A stretch of 64,000 nt of DNA. It comes from Erythrobacter neustonensis (GTDB lineage: Bacteria > Pseudomonadota > Alphaproteobacteria > Sphingomonadales > Sphingomonadaceae). This document shows positions 49,285 to 58,655 of this stretch, piece by piece; positions within the stretch are counted from its first letter, which is position 1; every line of letters begins with the position of its first letter. The stretch lies in contig NZ_CP016033.1 of assembly GCF_001663175.1 (NCBI RefSeq), forward strand, positions 1,054,001 through 1,118,000. The letters run 5' to 3'. Under the pieces are notes generated by a model. The model ran no database searches. It saw only the letters and a program-made list of their open reading frames with translations, and was not told the origin of the DNA. The translations under genes and the position numbers were made by a program.

Positions 49285-51408
49285 ATGACCAAGACCCCCT
49301 TTCTTCTTTCCGCCTCGCTGCTTGCCGCAGCGGCTGCCGCGCCCCTTGCCGCGCAGGATCAGCAATCCGCCGACGCCATCGTCGTCACTGCACAGCGCGA
49401 CAATGCGACGCAGGTGATCAATGGCGGCGATGCGGGCGTGTTCGGCCCGATGCCGGCCGAGGACTTGCCGTTCGCGATCCGCAGCTATGGCGAAACCCTC
49501 ATCACCAACCAGCAGCCGCTGACGCTGGGCGAGGTGCTCGACAATGACCCCACGGTGCGCACCACCTACGGCTTCGGCAATGCCGCCGAACAGTTCGTGA
49601 TCCGCGGCTTTGCCTTGTTCGGTGACGATGTCGGGGTGAACGGGCTTTACGGGATCGCGCCGCGCCAGCTGATTGCGCCCGAACTGTTCGGCCGGGTCGA
49701 AGTGCTGAACGGGCCGAGCGCCTTCATCAACGGCGCCGCGCCGGGCGGATCGGGGCTGGGCGGCAGCGTCAATCTAGGCCTCAAGCGCGCCGGACGCCGC
49801 GATCTGACGCGGGTGACCGCAGGCTTCGTCGGCGACGCGCATTTCGGCGGCAGCATCGACGTGTCGCGCCGCTTCGGGGCCAATGATGCCTGGGGCCTGC
49901 GGGTCAACGCCGCCTATCGCGACGGCGAGGTCGCGATTGACCGCGAAGACCGCCGCACCAAGGTGCTGGGCGCGGCGCTCGACTATGATGGCGGGGCCTT
50001 CCGCGCGGCGCTGGACTTTGCCTATCAGGAAGTGCGCGTCGATGGTCTGCGGCCCAAGGTCACGATCACCAGCTTCATCCCGCGCCTGCCCTATGGCGAG
50101 GCCAATTATGCGCAGGATTACACCTTTACCGAACTGCGCGACATCTTCGGCACGCTGAACCTCGAATACGACCTCGGTGAAAATGCCATGCTCTATGCCC
50201 GGGCAGGCGCGCGCGACGGGCGCGAGGACGGGATTTATGGCGGGATCACCGCGCTCGATGCCGCGACGGGCGCGGCCAATGGCAATGCCCTGTTCGTGCC
50301 GCGCACCGACAACAACGAAAGCATCGAGGCGGGCGTGCGCGGGCGCGTGATGCTGGGCAGCACCAGCCACGAGTTGAACGCGGGCGGGAACATCAACTGG
50401 CAGGTCAACCGCAACGCCTATGATTTCCGTTACGGTCCCGGGTTCGCCGGGTTCGCCACCAACCTTTACGATACCCCGCAACTCGCGCTGCCCGCTTCGA
50501 CGCTGGTCGGCGGCGATCTCGACAATCCCTATCCGATCGCGAAGAACCGCCTGTCGAGCCTGTTCGTTTCGGACACGATCGGCCTGCTGGAAGACAAGCT
50601 GCTGGTGACTGCAGGGGTGCGTTACCAGTCGATACGCACGCAAGGCTTCAGCTATTTCGGCGGCGCGCGCGAAAGCGTTTATGACGAGGATCGCTGGACA
50701 CCGGTGGCCGGGATCGTGGTCAAACCGGTCGACGGGTTGTCGCTGTACGGCAATTACATTGAGGCGCTGCAACAAGGGCCGAGCGCACCGGTCGATCCGC
50801 TGCTTGCCAATTCGGGCGAAGTCCTGGCCCCGCGCGTGTCGCAGCAGTTCGAGCTTGGCGCGAAATATGCGATCGGGCGGATGTTCGCGAGCCTTGCGCT
50901 CTACGACATCGAACGGCCCGGCGAAGGCGTGATCGGCACGGGGGGCGACCGCCGCTTCGGCTATGTCGGCAACCAGCGCCATCAGGGGATCGAGGCGACG
51001 CTCAATGGCGAGATCATCCCCGGTCTGCGGCTGATTACCGGGATCGCCTTCAACGATGCCGAACTCGAAGGGGGCCGCAGCGTGGTCGGCGTGCCGGAGG
51101 TGACCTTCAACGGCAATGTCGAATGGGATCTGCCGTTCTTCCCCGGGTTCACGCTGACGGGCCGGATCACCCACACCGGCGAACAATTCGCCGATGCGGC
51201 CAACACGCTGACGCTGAATGACTGGACCACGGTCGATCTGGGCGCACGGTATGTCTTTGCCGCGGGCGGTGCGCCGGTGACGCTGCGGCTGACTGCGGAC
51301 AACCTGTTCGACAAGGGCTACTGGGCCTCGGCCTTCGACGTGTTTGCGCCCGCGCTGTTGCAGGGTTCGCCGCGCACGGTGCGCGCTTCGGCTTCGGTCG
51401 CGTTCTGA
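49285..51408 (+). CDS. TonB-dependent siderophore receptor
   Basis: A 707-residue outer-membrane receptor for a ferric siderophore. A signal peptide (to about 23, AAPLAAQD) and TonB-box-like AIVVTAQR precede the plug (LGEVLDNDPTVRTTYGFGNAAEQFVIRGFALFGDDVGVNGL, and GRVEVLNGPSAFINGAAPGGSGLGGSVNLGL). The barrel ends RTVRASASVAF. The plug is FhuA-like. It shares the Fur-controlled transcript with the PepSY and 65-aa genes, which fits ferric-siderophore uptake with a membrane reductase. Terminator 51416-51441 follows. Confidence 0.95.
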   Translation: MTKTPFLLSASLLAAAAAAPLAAQDQQSADAIVVTAQRDNATQVINGGDAGVFGPMPAEDLPFAIRSYGETLITNQQPLTLGEVLDNDPTVRTTYGFGNAAEQFVIRGFALFGDDVGVNGLYGIAPRQLIAPELFGRVEVLNGPSAFINGAAPGGSGLGGSVNLGLKRAGRRDLTRVTAGFVGDAHFGGSIDVSRRFGANDAWGLRVNAAYRDGEVAIDREDRRTKVLGAALDYDGGAFRAALDFAYQEVRVDGLRPKVTITSFIPRLPYGEANYAQDYTFTELRDIFGTLNLEYDLGENAMLYARAGARDGREDGIYGGITALDAATGAANGNALFVPRTDNNESIEAGVRGRVMLGSTSHELNAGGNINWQVNRNAYDFRYGPGFAGFATNLYDTPQLALPASTLVGGDLDNPYPIAKNRLSSLFVSDTIGLLEDKLLVTAGVRYQSIRTQGFSYFGGARESVYDEDRWTPVAGIVVKPVDGLSLYGNYIEALQQGPSAPVDPLLANSGEVLAPRVSQQFELGAKYAIGRMFASLALYDIERPGEGVIGTGGDRRFGYVGNQRHQGIEATLNGEIIPGLRLITGIAFNDAELEGGRSVVGVPEVTFNGNVEWDLPFFPGFTLTGRITHTGEQFADAANTLTLNDWTTVDLGARYVFAAGGAPVTLRLTADNLFDKGYWASAFDVFAPALLQGSPRTVRASASVAF

Positions 51409-51415
51409 CAGGGAG

Positions 51416-51441
51416 GGGCCGCGTCGGAGAGGACGCGGCCC
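51416..51441. terminator. hairpin terminator between converging genes
   Basis: GGGCCGCGTC (51416-51425) pairs with GACGCGGCCC (51432-51441) around a 6-base loop, followed by TTC. It lies between the TonB receptor stop and the convergent fghA stop. Confidence 0.65.
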
Positions 51442-51454
51442 TTCTGGACTGGCC

Positions 51455-52291
51455 TTAGCGCGTCAGCCGCGCCGCGTGCCAGCCGACATGCTCGGCCATG
51501 AAGGTCGAGATGAAGAAGTAGGAATGGTCGTAGCCTTCGTGCATCCGGATCGTTACCGGAATGCCCGCCGCAGCGCAGGCCGCCTCGAGCAGCTCGGTCC
51601 GCAATTGGTCGGCGAGGAAATTGTCCGCCAGCCCCTGATCGACGAGCAGTTCGGGCAATCGCGCGCCGCCTGCGATCAGCGCGACCGCATCATATTCGCT
51701 CCACGCCGCGCGGTCTTCGCCCAGATAGCGGCCAAGCGCCTTTTCGCCCCACGGCACCAGCGCAGGCGCGCAGATCGGTGCAAAGGCGCTGACCGAACGG
51801 AACCGGTCCGGATTGCGCAGGGCGATCGTCAGCGCGCCGTGCCCGCCCATCGAATGGCCGGTGATGCCCTGCCGCGCCATGTCGGCGGGGAACTGCGCGG
51901 CGATCAGCGCGGGCAGCTCGTCCTCGATATAGGAGCGCATCCGGTAATGCGTGTCCCACGGCGCCTGCGTCGCATCGACGTAGAAGCCGGCGCCCTTGCC
52001 GAAGTCGTATTCCCCGGCGGCATCGGGCACGTCGTCCCCGCGCGGGCTGGTGTCGGGGGCGACCAGGATCACGCGGTGCGCAGCGCAGGCGGCGCGGTAT
52101 TCGCCCTTTTCCATCACGTTGGCATGGGTGCAGGTAAGGCCCGAAAGATACCACAGCACCGGCAGCGTTTCGCCCGGCGCATGATCGGGAACGAACACAG
52201 CAAAGGTCATCTCGGTCCCGGTCGCGGACGAGGCATGGCGATAGACGCCCTGCGTGCCCGAATGGCTGCGGATTTCGGACAGGGTTTCCAT
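51455..52291 (-). CDS. fghA: S-formylglutathione hydrolase
   Basis: Hydrolyses S-formylglutathione to formate and glutathione in glutathione-dependent formaldehyde detoxification. The 278-residue alpha/beta hydrolase has the family start VLWYLSGLTCTHANVMEKG, APDTSPRGDDVPD, the nucleophile elbow GHSMGG (Ser147), and the acid and base ends LLVDQGLADNFL and EGYDHSYFFISTF. ATG 52291 is the conserved start. The companion formaldehyde dehydrogenase gene is not in the window. It is divergent from the TPR-sulfotransferase gene. Formaldehyde released by demethylation by the neighbouring Rieske enzyme is an inferred substrate source. Confidence 0.95.
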   Translation of the reverse strand: METLSEIRSHSGTQGVYRHASSATGTEMTFAVFVPDHAPGETLPVLWYLSGLTCTHANVMEKGEYRAACAAHRVILVAPDTSPRGDDVPDAAGEYDFGKGAGFYVDATQAPWDTHYRMRSYIEDELPALIAAQFPADMARQGITGHSMGGHGALTIALRNPDRFRSVSAFAPICAPALVPWGEKALGRYLGEDRAAWSEYDAVALIAGGARLPELLVDQGLADNFLADQLRTELLEAACAAAGIPVTIRMHEGYDHSYFFISTFMAEHVGWHAARLTR

Positions 52292-52391
52292 GGCGGCGTT
52301 CTCCGGTTGGTGCGCTGCGGCTGGGTAGGGCCGCGCAGCGCGAAGGGCAATGCCTCTACCTTCCACCGAGCCTGCGTGTTAGCCCGTCGCC

Positions 52392-54191
52392 ATGGACACC
52401 AGCGAGCCACGACAAACCCCGCGCGCACCTTCGCCGATCGCCGAACAGGCGAAGGCCGATCCCGCCGCGGCGGCAGTGCGATTGCGCGCCGTGACCGCGC
52501 GCAATCCCCACGATGCGGCTGCGCAGCGGATGCTGGGCCGGGTGCTGCGCCAACTGGGGCGCGATGACGAGGCAGCGCGCGCCGAACTCGCCGCGGTGCG
52601 CGCTACGGCTTACGATCCGGCAATGATCGCCGCGGCCGAGGCGCTGCTCGCAAATGACCTGCCCGGCGCAGAAGCGCGGCTGCGCGACCGGCTGGCGCGC
52701 CAGCCCACCGATGTCGCCGCGATCCGGATGATGGCCGAACTCGCCGGACGGCTGGGCCGTTACCGCGATGCCGAAAACCTGCTGCGCCGCGCAGTCGAAC
52801 TGGCCCCGGCCTTCACCGCCGCCCGCGCCAATCTGGCGATTGCGCTCTACCGGCAGAACCGCTTTGCCGAAGCGGGCGAGGTGCTCGAAGACGTGCTGGC
52901 ACAGGAACCCGCCAACGCCAGCAGCCGCAACCTTCTGGCCGCAACGCTCGGTCGGACAGGCGATTATGACGAGGCGCTGCGGCTTTACGGCGACCTCACC
53001 GGCTCCTTCCCAGGTCATGCCAAGCTGTGGATGAGCTATGGCCATCTGCTCAAGACAGTCGGCCGTCTTGAAGACAGCATCGCCGCCTATCGCCGCGCGC
53101 TCGCCATCGAGCCCCACTTGGGCGAAGTGTGGTGGAGCCTTGCGAACCTGAAGACGGTCGAATTCACCGATGCGGACATCGCGGCGATGGAAGCGGCGCT
53201 TGCCGAAGGGGTTTCGGGCGAGGATGCGCTGCACCTCCATTTCGCGCTGGGCAAGGCGTGGGGCGACCGCAAGGACGCAGCGCAAAGCTTTGCCCATTAC
53301 GCATCCGGCAACGACCTGCGCAGCCGCGAACTGGGTTATGATCCTGCGGCCACCACGCAGGCGGTCGACCGGATGATCGAAGTCTTCACCCCGGCCTTCC
53401 TTGCCGAACGCGAAGGCGCTGGCGATCCCGCGCCCGATCCGATCTTCATTCTCGGCCTGCCGCGTGCCGGATCGACGCTGCTCGAACAGATCCTTGCGAG
53501 CCATTCGGCGATCGAAGGGACGATGGAACTGCCCGACATCCCCGCCATCGCGATGCGCGAAGCCAAGGCCGCGGGCGATGACACGCGCGACTGGACGGGT
53601 GCGCTGGCCGCGATGCCGCGCGAACGGCTGGCCGAACTGGGCGCCGAATTTCTCGACCGCACGCGGGTGCAGCGCAAGACGGACAAGCCGTTCTATATCG
53701 ACAAGCTGCCCAACAACTGGGCCTATGCGGGGCTGATCCACCTGATCCTGCCCAACGCGAAGATCATCGATGCGCGGCGGCATCCGATGGACTGCTGTTT
53801 CTCGAACTTCCGCCAGCATTTCGCCAAGGGGCAGGCCTTCACCTATGCGCTCGACCACATCGGGCAATATTATGCGGATTACGTGCGCGCGATGGACTAT
53901 TACGACCGCGTGCTGCCCGGGCGCATCCACCGGGTGATCCACGAACGCGTGCTCGACGATCCTGAAGCCGAAGTGCGCGCGATGCTCGCCTATCTCGGCC
54001 TGCCGTTCCAGGAGGCGTGCATGCAGTTCCACCGCAACACCCGCGCGGTGCGGACTGCCTCGTCCGAGCAGGTGCGCCGCCCGATCAACCGCGACGGGGC
54101 CGGGCAGTGGCAGCCGTTCGACCCGTGGCTCGGCCCGCTGCGCGAGAGCCTCGGCGACCTGATCGACACCTATGCAGATCGCCCTGATTGA
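52392..54191 (+). CDS. TPR-containing sulfotransferase
   Basis: A 599-residue protein. The first 330 residues are TPR-like helices (ARAELAAVRATAYDPAMIAAAEALLANDLPG, YRDAENLLRRAVELAPAFTAARANLA, YDEALRLYGDL, LEDSIAAYRRALAIEPHLG). The sulfotransferase domain starts at about 350: the PAPS 5'-phosphosulfate loop LGLPRAGSTLLEQILASH, the 3'-phosphate region ARRHPMDCCFSNFRQHF, and the end GPLRESLGDLIDTY. The acceptor is not known; the TPR part may hold it. In sphingomonads such genes often neighbour TonB receptors, as here, where a receptor follows in the same direction. Confidence 0.92.
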   Translation: MDTSEPRQTPRAPSPIAEQAKADPAAAAVRLRAVTARNPHDAAAQRMLGRVLRQLGRDDEAARAELAAVRATAYDPAMIAAAEALLANDLPGAEARLRDRLARQPTDVAAIRMMAELAGRLGRYRDAENLLRRAVELAPAFTAARANLAIALYRQNRFAEAGEVLEDVLAQEPANASSRNLLAATLGRTGDYDEALRLYGDLTGSFPGHAKLWMSYGHLLKTVGRLEDSIAAYRRALAIEPHLGEVWWSLANLKTVEFTDADIAAMEAALAEGVSGEDALHLHFALGKAWGDRKDAAQSFAHYASGNDLRSRELGYDPAATTQAVDRMIEVFTPAFLAEREGAGDPAPDPIFILGLPRAGSTLLEQILASHSAIEGTMELPDIPAIAMREAKAAGDDTRDWTGALAAMPRERLAELGAEFLDRTRVQRKTDKPFYIDKLPNNWAYAGLIHLILPNAKIIDARRHPMDCCFSNFRQHFAKGQAFTYALDHIGQYYADYVRAMDYYDRVLPGRIHRVIHERVLDDPEAEVRAMLAYLGLPFQEACMQFHRNTRAVRTASSEQVRRPINRDGAGQWQPFDPWLGPLRESLGDLIDTYADRPD

Positions 54192-54205
54192 CGCGTCCTA
54201 ACATG

Positions 54206-54219
54206 TGATAAATTTATCA
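54206..54219. promoter_or_regulatory. AT-rich perfect palindrome upstream of the TonB receptor
   Basis: TGATAAATTTATCA is a perfect 14-bp palindrome, conspicuous in GC-rich DNA. It lies 117 bases before the TTG start of the TonB receptor and 15 bases after the sulfotransferase stop. It resembles CRP/FNR-family sites (TGAT...ATCA) but the spacer is 6, not 4. It may be a regulator binding site. Confidence 0.45.
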
Positions 54220-54335
54220 TAGCGGGCAAGCAAAGTTCGCATGCGCGGCCCTCTGGCGCAGCAATGGCTTGGCAAGCAGGCCGTGCTGTGGCGCTTTGTT
54301 GCGCAGTTGTGACAGATTGCCATCGGGAGGCAGCG

Positions 54336-56726
54336 TTGACGAACATGACATGCAACAGGGTCCGCACCACCACCGCCGCGCTTCTTGCAGGCACGGCGAT
54401 GTCGCTAGCGATGCCGCTCGCCGCGCAGGACAACGCCGCCGACGACAGCAACGTCATCATCGTCACTGCGCAGAAGCGTTCGCAGAACCTGCAGGACGTT
54501 CCGATTGCGATCACCGCATTGGGCACCGAGGCGCTGGGCGAATTGCAGGTCAACGAACTGCGCGATGTTGCCAAGTTCCTTCCTTCAGTCACGGTGCAGA
54601 CCGCAGGGCCGGGCTTCAGCCAGGTCTATTTCCGCGGTGTCGCCAGCGGCGAGAACGCGAACCACTCCGCTTCGCTCCCCACGGTCGGAATCTATCTCGA
54701 CGAAATGCCGATCACCACGATCCAGGGCGCGCTGGATATCCACGCCTATGACCTTGCGCGGGTCGAGGCGCTGGCCGGGCCACAGGGCACGCTTTACGGC
54801 GCAAGCTCGATGGCGGGCACGATCAAGATGGTCACCAACGCGCCCGACACCAAGGACAGCTACGGCGCGATGGATTTCGAGCTGAACCGCGTCCATCGCG
54901 GTGATTTCGGCGGGATCGCCGAAGGGTTCTACAACGCGCGGATTTCGGACACCGCGGCGCTGCGCGTGGTCGCATGGTATCGCCGCGACGGCGGCTATAT
55001 CGACAATATCGCGGGCAGCCGCACCTATCCCACCTCGGGCATTACCCAGAACAACGCCGATCTGGTCGAGGACGATTACAACGATGTCGACACCTATGGT
55101 GCGCGCGTCGCGCTGGGGATCGAGCTCAACGACAGCTGGACGCTGCGCCCCACGGTGATGGGCCAGATCCAGAACGCCGACGGCAGCTTTGCGCAGGAAC
55201 GCAGCACCGCAGTCGACCGCTCGCTCCAGACGGTGCAATACAATCCCGAATTCTCGAAGGACCGCTGGCTGCAGGCGGCGATGACGATCGAGGGCAAGAT
55301 CGGCAGCTGGGATCTGGTCGCGACCGGCGGCCAGCTGTGGCGCCGGACCGAGACCGCGTCGGATTATTCCGACTATGCCTATTTCTACGATGCGATCGCG
55401 GGTTACGGCAATTATTTCTACGACAATGCCGGCGATCTGGTGAACCCGAACCAGTATATCCAGGCGAACGACCGCTACCGCCGCTCCTTCGGCGAGATCC
55501 GGATTTCGAGCCCGCAGGAAGCGCCGCTGCGCTTTATCGGCGGCGTGTTTGCGCAGCGCCAGACGCACGAGATCACGCAGAATTACATCATCGACGATAT
55601 CGCCGATGCGATCACCGTCACCGGCACCGACAGCAATATCTGGTTGACCCGCCAGACCCGCGTCGACCGCGATTATGCCGCCTTTGGCGAGCTGAGCTTT
55701 GACGTCACCGACAGCCTCACGTTGACCGGCGGCGCGCGGCTTTACAATTACAAGAATTCGCTGGTCGGCTTCTTCGGCTACAGCGCGGGCTATTCGAGCC
55801 GGACGGGCGAGGCGGCGTGTTTTGCGCCCGCAGTGGTCGAAGGCTCGCCCTGCACCAATCTCGACAAGGTCACTTCGGACACCGATGCGATCTACAAGCT
55901 CAACGCGACCTACAAGATCAATCCCGACGTGCTGGTCTATGCCACATGGTCGCAGGGCTTCCGCCCGGGCGGGGTCAACCGGCGCGGCACATTGCCGCCC
56001 TACCTGCCCGACACGCTCGACAATTACGAGCTTGGCTGGAAGACCAGTTTCGGCCCCGTCACCTTCAACGGCGCGGTCTATCAGGAGGACTGGAACGACA
56101 TCCAGCTGTCCTTCCTCGGCGCGAACGGGCTGACCGAAATCCGCAATGCCGGGATTGCGCGGATCAGGGGGATCGAATCCGATCTGAATTACCGTTCGGG
56201 CGGGCTCTCGCTGACGCTGTCGGGCAGTTACAACGATGCGACGATCCGGCGCGATTTCTGCCGTATCGCCAACCCGGCCTTCGACTGCGCGCTCGATCCC
56301 GACGGTGGGCCGGAGAATGACTTGCTGGCGCCGGCAGGCACACAACTGCCCATCACCGCCAAGTTCAAGGGCAATGCGATCGCGCGCTACGAATTCCCCC
56401 TTGGCGGATGGGATGGCCATGCGCAGGGCGCGGCATCCTATATCGGCCGCCGCCGCAGCGACCTGCGCGACGGGGAAAACGCGATCAAGGGCGAGTTCGA
56501 CCCCTACACCACAGTCGATCTCAGTTTCGGCATCAAGAAGGACAATCTGCGCTTCGAAATCTTCGCCACCAACCTGTTCGACGAACGCGGGGTGATCAAC
56601 AGCGGGGTGCAGTGCGTGGAGGTCATTTGCGGCGATGCCGAGGGGCTGACCGACAGCGGCGGCGCGTTCTACGATGTCGTCACGCGGCCCCGGCTGATCG
56701 GGATCAAGGCGGGTTTCGATTTCTGA
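54336..56726 (+). CDS. TonB-dependent outer-membrane receptor
   Basis: A 796-residue receptor from a TTG with GGGAGG five bases upstream; an ATG at 54345 is the alternative but its ribosome-site spacing is too long. Signal peptide ends MPLAAQD. The plug region has NVIIVTAQKRSQNLQDVPIAITAL, LRDVAKFLPSVTVQTAGPGFSQVYFRGV, and VEALAGPQGTLYGASSMAGTIKMVTN. The barrel ends RLIGIKAGFDF. It matches the general sphingomonad receptor group with no readable substrate. An APC permease gene follows in the same direction, suggesting uptake of an amino acid-like or amine compound. Confidence 0.93.
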   Translation: MTNMTCNRVRTTTAALLAGTAMSLAMPLAAQDNAADDSNVIIVTAQKRSQNLQDVPIAITALGTEALGELQVNELRDVAKFLPSVTVQTAGPGFSQVYFRGVASGENANHSASLPTVGIYLDEMPITTIQGALDIHAYDLARVEALAGPQGTLYGASSMAGTIKMVTNAPDTKDSYGAMDFELNRVHRGDFGGIAEGFYNARISDTAALRVVAWYRRDGGYIDNIAGSRTYPTSGITQNNADLVEDDYNDVDTYGARVALGIELNDSWTLRPTVMGQIQNADGSFAQERSTAVDRSLQTVQYNPEFSKDRWLQAAMTIEGKIGSWDLVATGGQLWRRTETASDYSDYAYFYDAIAGYGNYFYDNAGDLVNPNQYIQANDRYRRSFGEIRISSPQEAPLRFIGGVFAQRQTHEITQNYIIDDIADAITVTGTDSNIWLTRQTRVDRDYAAFGELSFDVTDSLTLTGGARLYNYKNSLVGFFGYSAGYSSRTGEAACFAPAVVEGSPCTNLDKVTSDTDAIYKLNATYKINPDVLVYATWSQGFRPGGVNRRGTLPPYLPDTLDNYELGWKTSFGPVTFNGAVYQEDWNDIQLSFLGANGLTEIRNAGIARIRGIESDLNYRSGGLSLTLSGSYNDATIRRDFCRIANPAFDCALDPDGGPENDLLAPAGTQLPITAKFKGNAIARYEFPLGGWDGHAQGAASYIGRRRSDLRDGENAIKGEFDPYTTVDLSFGIKKDNLRFEIFATNLFDERGVINSGVQCVEVICGDAEGLTDSGGAFYDVVTRPRLIGIKAGFDF

Positions 56727-56730
56727 CCCG

Positions 56731-58023
56731 CTGACACCGCCTGCGCCGACAGGGAATGGGCCGGGCCGCAAGCTCGGCCTGTTCGCCGCGATTGCGCTGG
56801 TGATGGGCAACATGATCGGATCGGGGGTGTTCCTGCTCCCGGCGAGCCTTGCGCCGTTCGGCTGGAACGCGGTGGCGGGCTGGATCGTGACCACCGCAGG
56901 AACGCTGGTGCTGGCCTGGGTGCTCGCTTCGCTCACCCGCGCATCGCCGGGCGCGGGCGATCCGGCAGGCTTCGTTGCCGAGGCGTTCGGCGAGTTTCCC
57001 GCGTTTCTGGTCGGCTGGGTCTATTGGGTGTCGGTCTGGACCGCGGTGGTTTCGATCGCGGTGGCGGCGGTTAGTTACCTGTCGGCCTTCGTCCCGGTGA
57101 TCGGTGCCACCCCGCTGTTGCCCGCGGCCTGCGCGATCGCGCTGGTCTGGGCGATGACGCTGCTGAACCTGCGCGGCGTGCAGGCAGCGGGCAATTTCCA
57201 GATCGCGACGCTGCTTTTGAAGCTTGTCCCGCTGATCGCTGTGATCGTGATCGCCGCCCTCGCACTGTGCAATGGCACCGCCGAGGTCCGTCCCTTTGCC
57301 ATGAGCGAGTTGAACGGGATCGACTTGCGCGGCGCGGCGGCGCTGACGCTCTTTGCGCTGCTCGGCTTCGAATGTGCGAGCATTGCCGCAGCACAGGTCG
57401 AAAACCCCGCGGTCAACGTGCCGCGGGCAACGATGTGGGGCACGGGGCTGACGGCCGCGCTTTACCTCTTGGTCTGCTCGGCGATCGCGCTGATGCTGCC
57501 CGAGGCGGTCGCCGCGTCCAGCCCTGCGCCCTTTGCGACCTTTGTCGAACGCTATTGGAGCGCCGGGCCAGCGGCGCTGGTGACGGTGTTCGCGATTGTC
57601 AGCTGCGTCGGCGCGGTCAACGGCTGGGTTTTGCTGCAAGGCGAGTTGCCGCGCGCAATGGCGATGCGCGGGATGCTGCCGCGCTGGCTTTCCGCGACCG
57701 ACCGCAACGGCACCCCGCGCGCCGCGCTGCTGGTGTCGAGCGTGATTGCGACGATCTGTCTCATGTTCAACGCCAGCCGCGATATGCAGGGGATTTACGA
57801 ATTCGTGCTCCTGCTTTCGACCAGCGCGGCGCTGTGGCTGTATCTCGCCTGTGCCTTGGCGGCGTGGAAAATGAAGGTGGCGCGCGGCTTTGCGTTGATC
57901 GGCGCGGTCTATGCGCTGTGGACCCTATGGGGCGCCGGGATCGCGGCGAGCGGGTGGAGCCTCGTGCTGATGGCGGCGGGCGCGCCGCTTTACTGGTGGG
58001 CGCGGCGCGGAGCGGCTGTCTAG
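56731..58023 (+). CDS. APC-family amino acid/amine permease (start codon unclear)
   Basis: A 12-helix inner-membrane permease for amino acids or amines. The N-terminal helix reads LGLFAAIALVMGNMIGSGVFLLPASLAPFG, the classic APC start, so translation must begin before it. Other landmarks are GDPAGFVAEAFGEFPAF, LRGVQAAGNFQIATLLLKLVPL and the FALLGFECASIAAAQVENP motif. No ATG, GTG or TTG lies in frame between the TonB stop and the GTG at 56800, which is inside helix 1. CTG 56731 (used here) or ATT 56719 would be needed; an indel in the GC run near 56760 is the other explanation. The stop overlaps the convergent TetR stop. Confidence 0.82.
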   Translation: MTPPAPTGNGPGRKLGLFAAIALVMGNMIGSGVFLLPASLAPFGWNAVAGWIVTTAGTLVLAWVLASLTRASPGAGDPAGFVAEAFGEFPAFLVGWVYWVSVWTAVVSIAVAAVSYLSAFVPVIGATPLLPAACAIALVWAMTLLNLRGVQAAGNFQIATLLLKLVPLIAVIVIAALALCNGTAEVRPFAMSELNGIDLRGAAALTLFALLGFECASIAAAQVENPAVNVPRATMWGTGLTAALYLLVCSAIALMLPEAVAASSPAPFATFVERYWSAGPAALVTVFAIVSCVGAVNGWVLLQGELPRAMAMRGMLPRWLSATDRNGTPRAALLVSSVIATICLMFNASRDMQGIYEFVLLLSTSAALWLYLACALAAWKMKVARGFALIGAVYALWTLWGAGIAASGWSLVLMAAGAPLYWWARRGAAV

Positions 58024-58616
58024 CCGGTCAGCGCGTCGAGCCAGCGCGCGGCAAGCCCCTCGGCTTCTTCTGCGCTGAACGGCGCTTGCCCGAGCGAGAG
58101 TTCGAGCCACAGCCCGTCGATCAGCGCGGTGAGCGCGACCGCGGTGACCCGCACATCGGCGAGATCGGGGCGATAGGCGATAAGCAGATCTTCCAGCCCT
58201 TGGCGAAAGCTTCCGTAAACCCCGGTCCGCACCAATGCGACAGCCGGGTCGGAGCGGGTCAGGCTCCAGAAGGCGACATAGGTGGCGAGCAGTTCGGGGG
58301 TAGCGATCGGCGCGCGGAAATTTGCCGCGAGGTAGGCGATCAGCCGCGCGCGCGGTTCGCGGTCAGCCGCGTCAACCGCCGCTGCGAGCGCGCGGTCGAT
58401 CTCCGCGCCGGTCCAGCGATAGGTCTCTGCGATCGCATCGGAGACGCTCGCGAAATAGTGCCGCAGCAGCCCCGCCGATACCCCCGCTTCGGCACAGATC
58501 GCGCGCACCGAGACACCTGCTGCCCCCTTTGCGGCCAGCACGCGCGCGGTCGCTTCGATCAGGCTCTGGCGGCGCGCATCGGGATCGGCGCGGGTAAAGG
58601 CGGGTTGTGCGGTCAT
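58020..58616 (-). CDS. TetR-family regulator, BetI-like
   Basis: A 198-residue repressor. The N-terminal HTH region is TRADPDARRQSLIEATARVLAAKGAAGVSVRAICAEAGVSAGLLRHYF, with the turn VSAGLLRHYF typical of BetI (choline-responsive repressor). The ligand domain has LIDGLWLELSLGQAPFSAEEA, also BetI-like. It is divergent from the Rieske gene; a perfect palindrome (58630-58639) lies between them. Its ligand is likely a choline- or betaine-like amine, inferred from family. It converges with the permease gene. Confidence 0.92.
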   Translation of the reverse strand: MTAQPAFTRADPDARRQSLIEATARVLAAKGAAGVSVRAICAEAGVSAGLLRHYFASVSDAIAETYRWTGAEIDRALAAAVDAADREPRARLIAYLAANFRAPIATPELLATYVAFWSLTRSDPAVALVRTGVYGSFRQGLEDLLIAYRPDLADVRVTAVALTALIDGLWLELSLGQAPFSAEEAEGLAARWLDALTG

Positions 58617-58629
58617 CTTCGGCTTGTTA

Positions 58630-58639
58630 TACGATCGTA
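58630..58639. promoter_or_regulatory. TetR operator candidate
   Basis: TACGATCGTA is a perfect 10-bp palindrome in the 39-base gap between the divergent TetR and Rieske oxygenase starts. Binding there would control both genes. The flanking TTA and AAG extend it partly. Confidence 0.6.
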
Positions 58640-58655
58640 AAGCAAGGAAGCGCCG

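Noticed and set aside
54204-54221. CRP site at the AT-rich palindrome
   Set aside because: TGTGA is followed by 8 rather than 6 bases before the right half, and the FNR spacing also fails, so I list it only as an unnamed palindrome.
56756-56803. ATG at 56756 as permease start
   Set aside because: It is in a different frame and runs into a stop within about 15 codons. It is only useful if a base is missing in the sequence.
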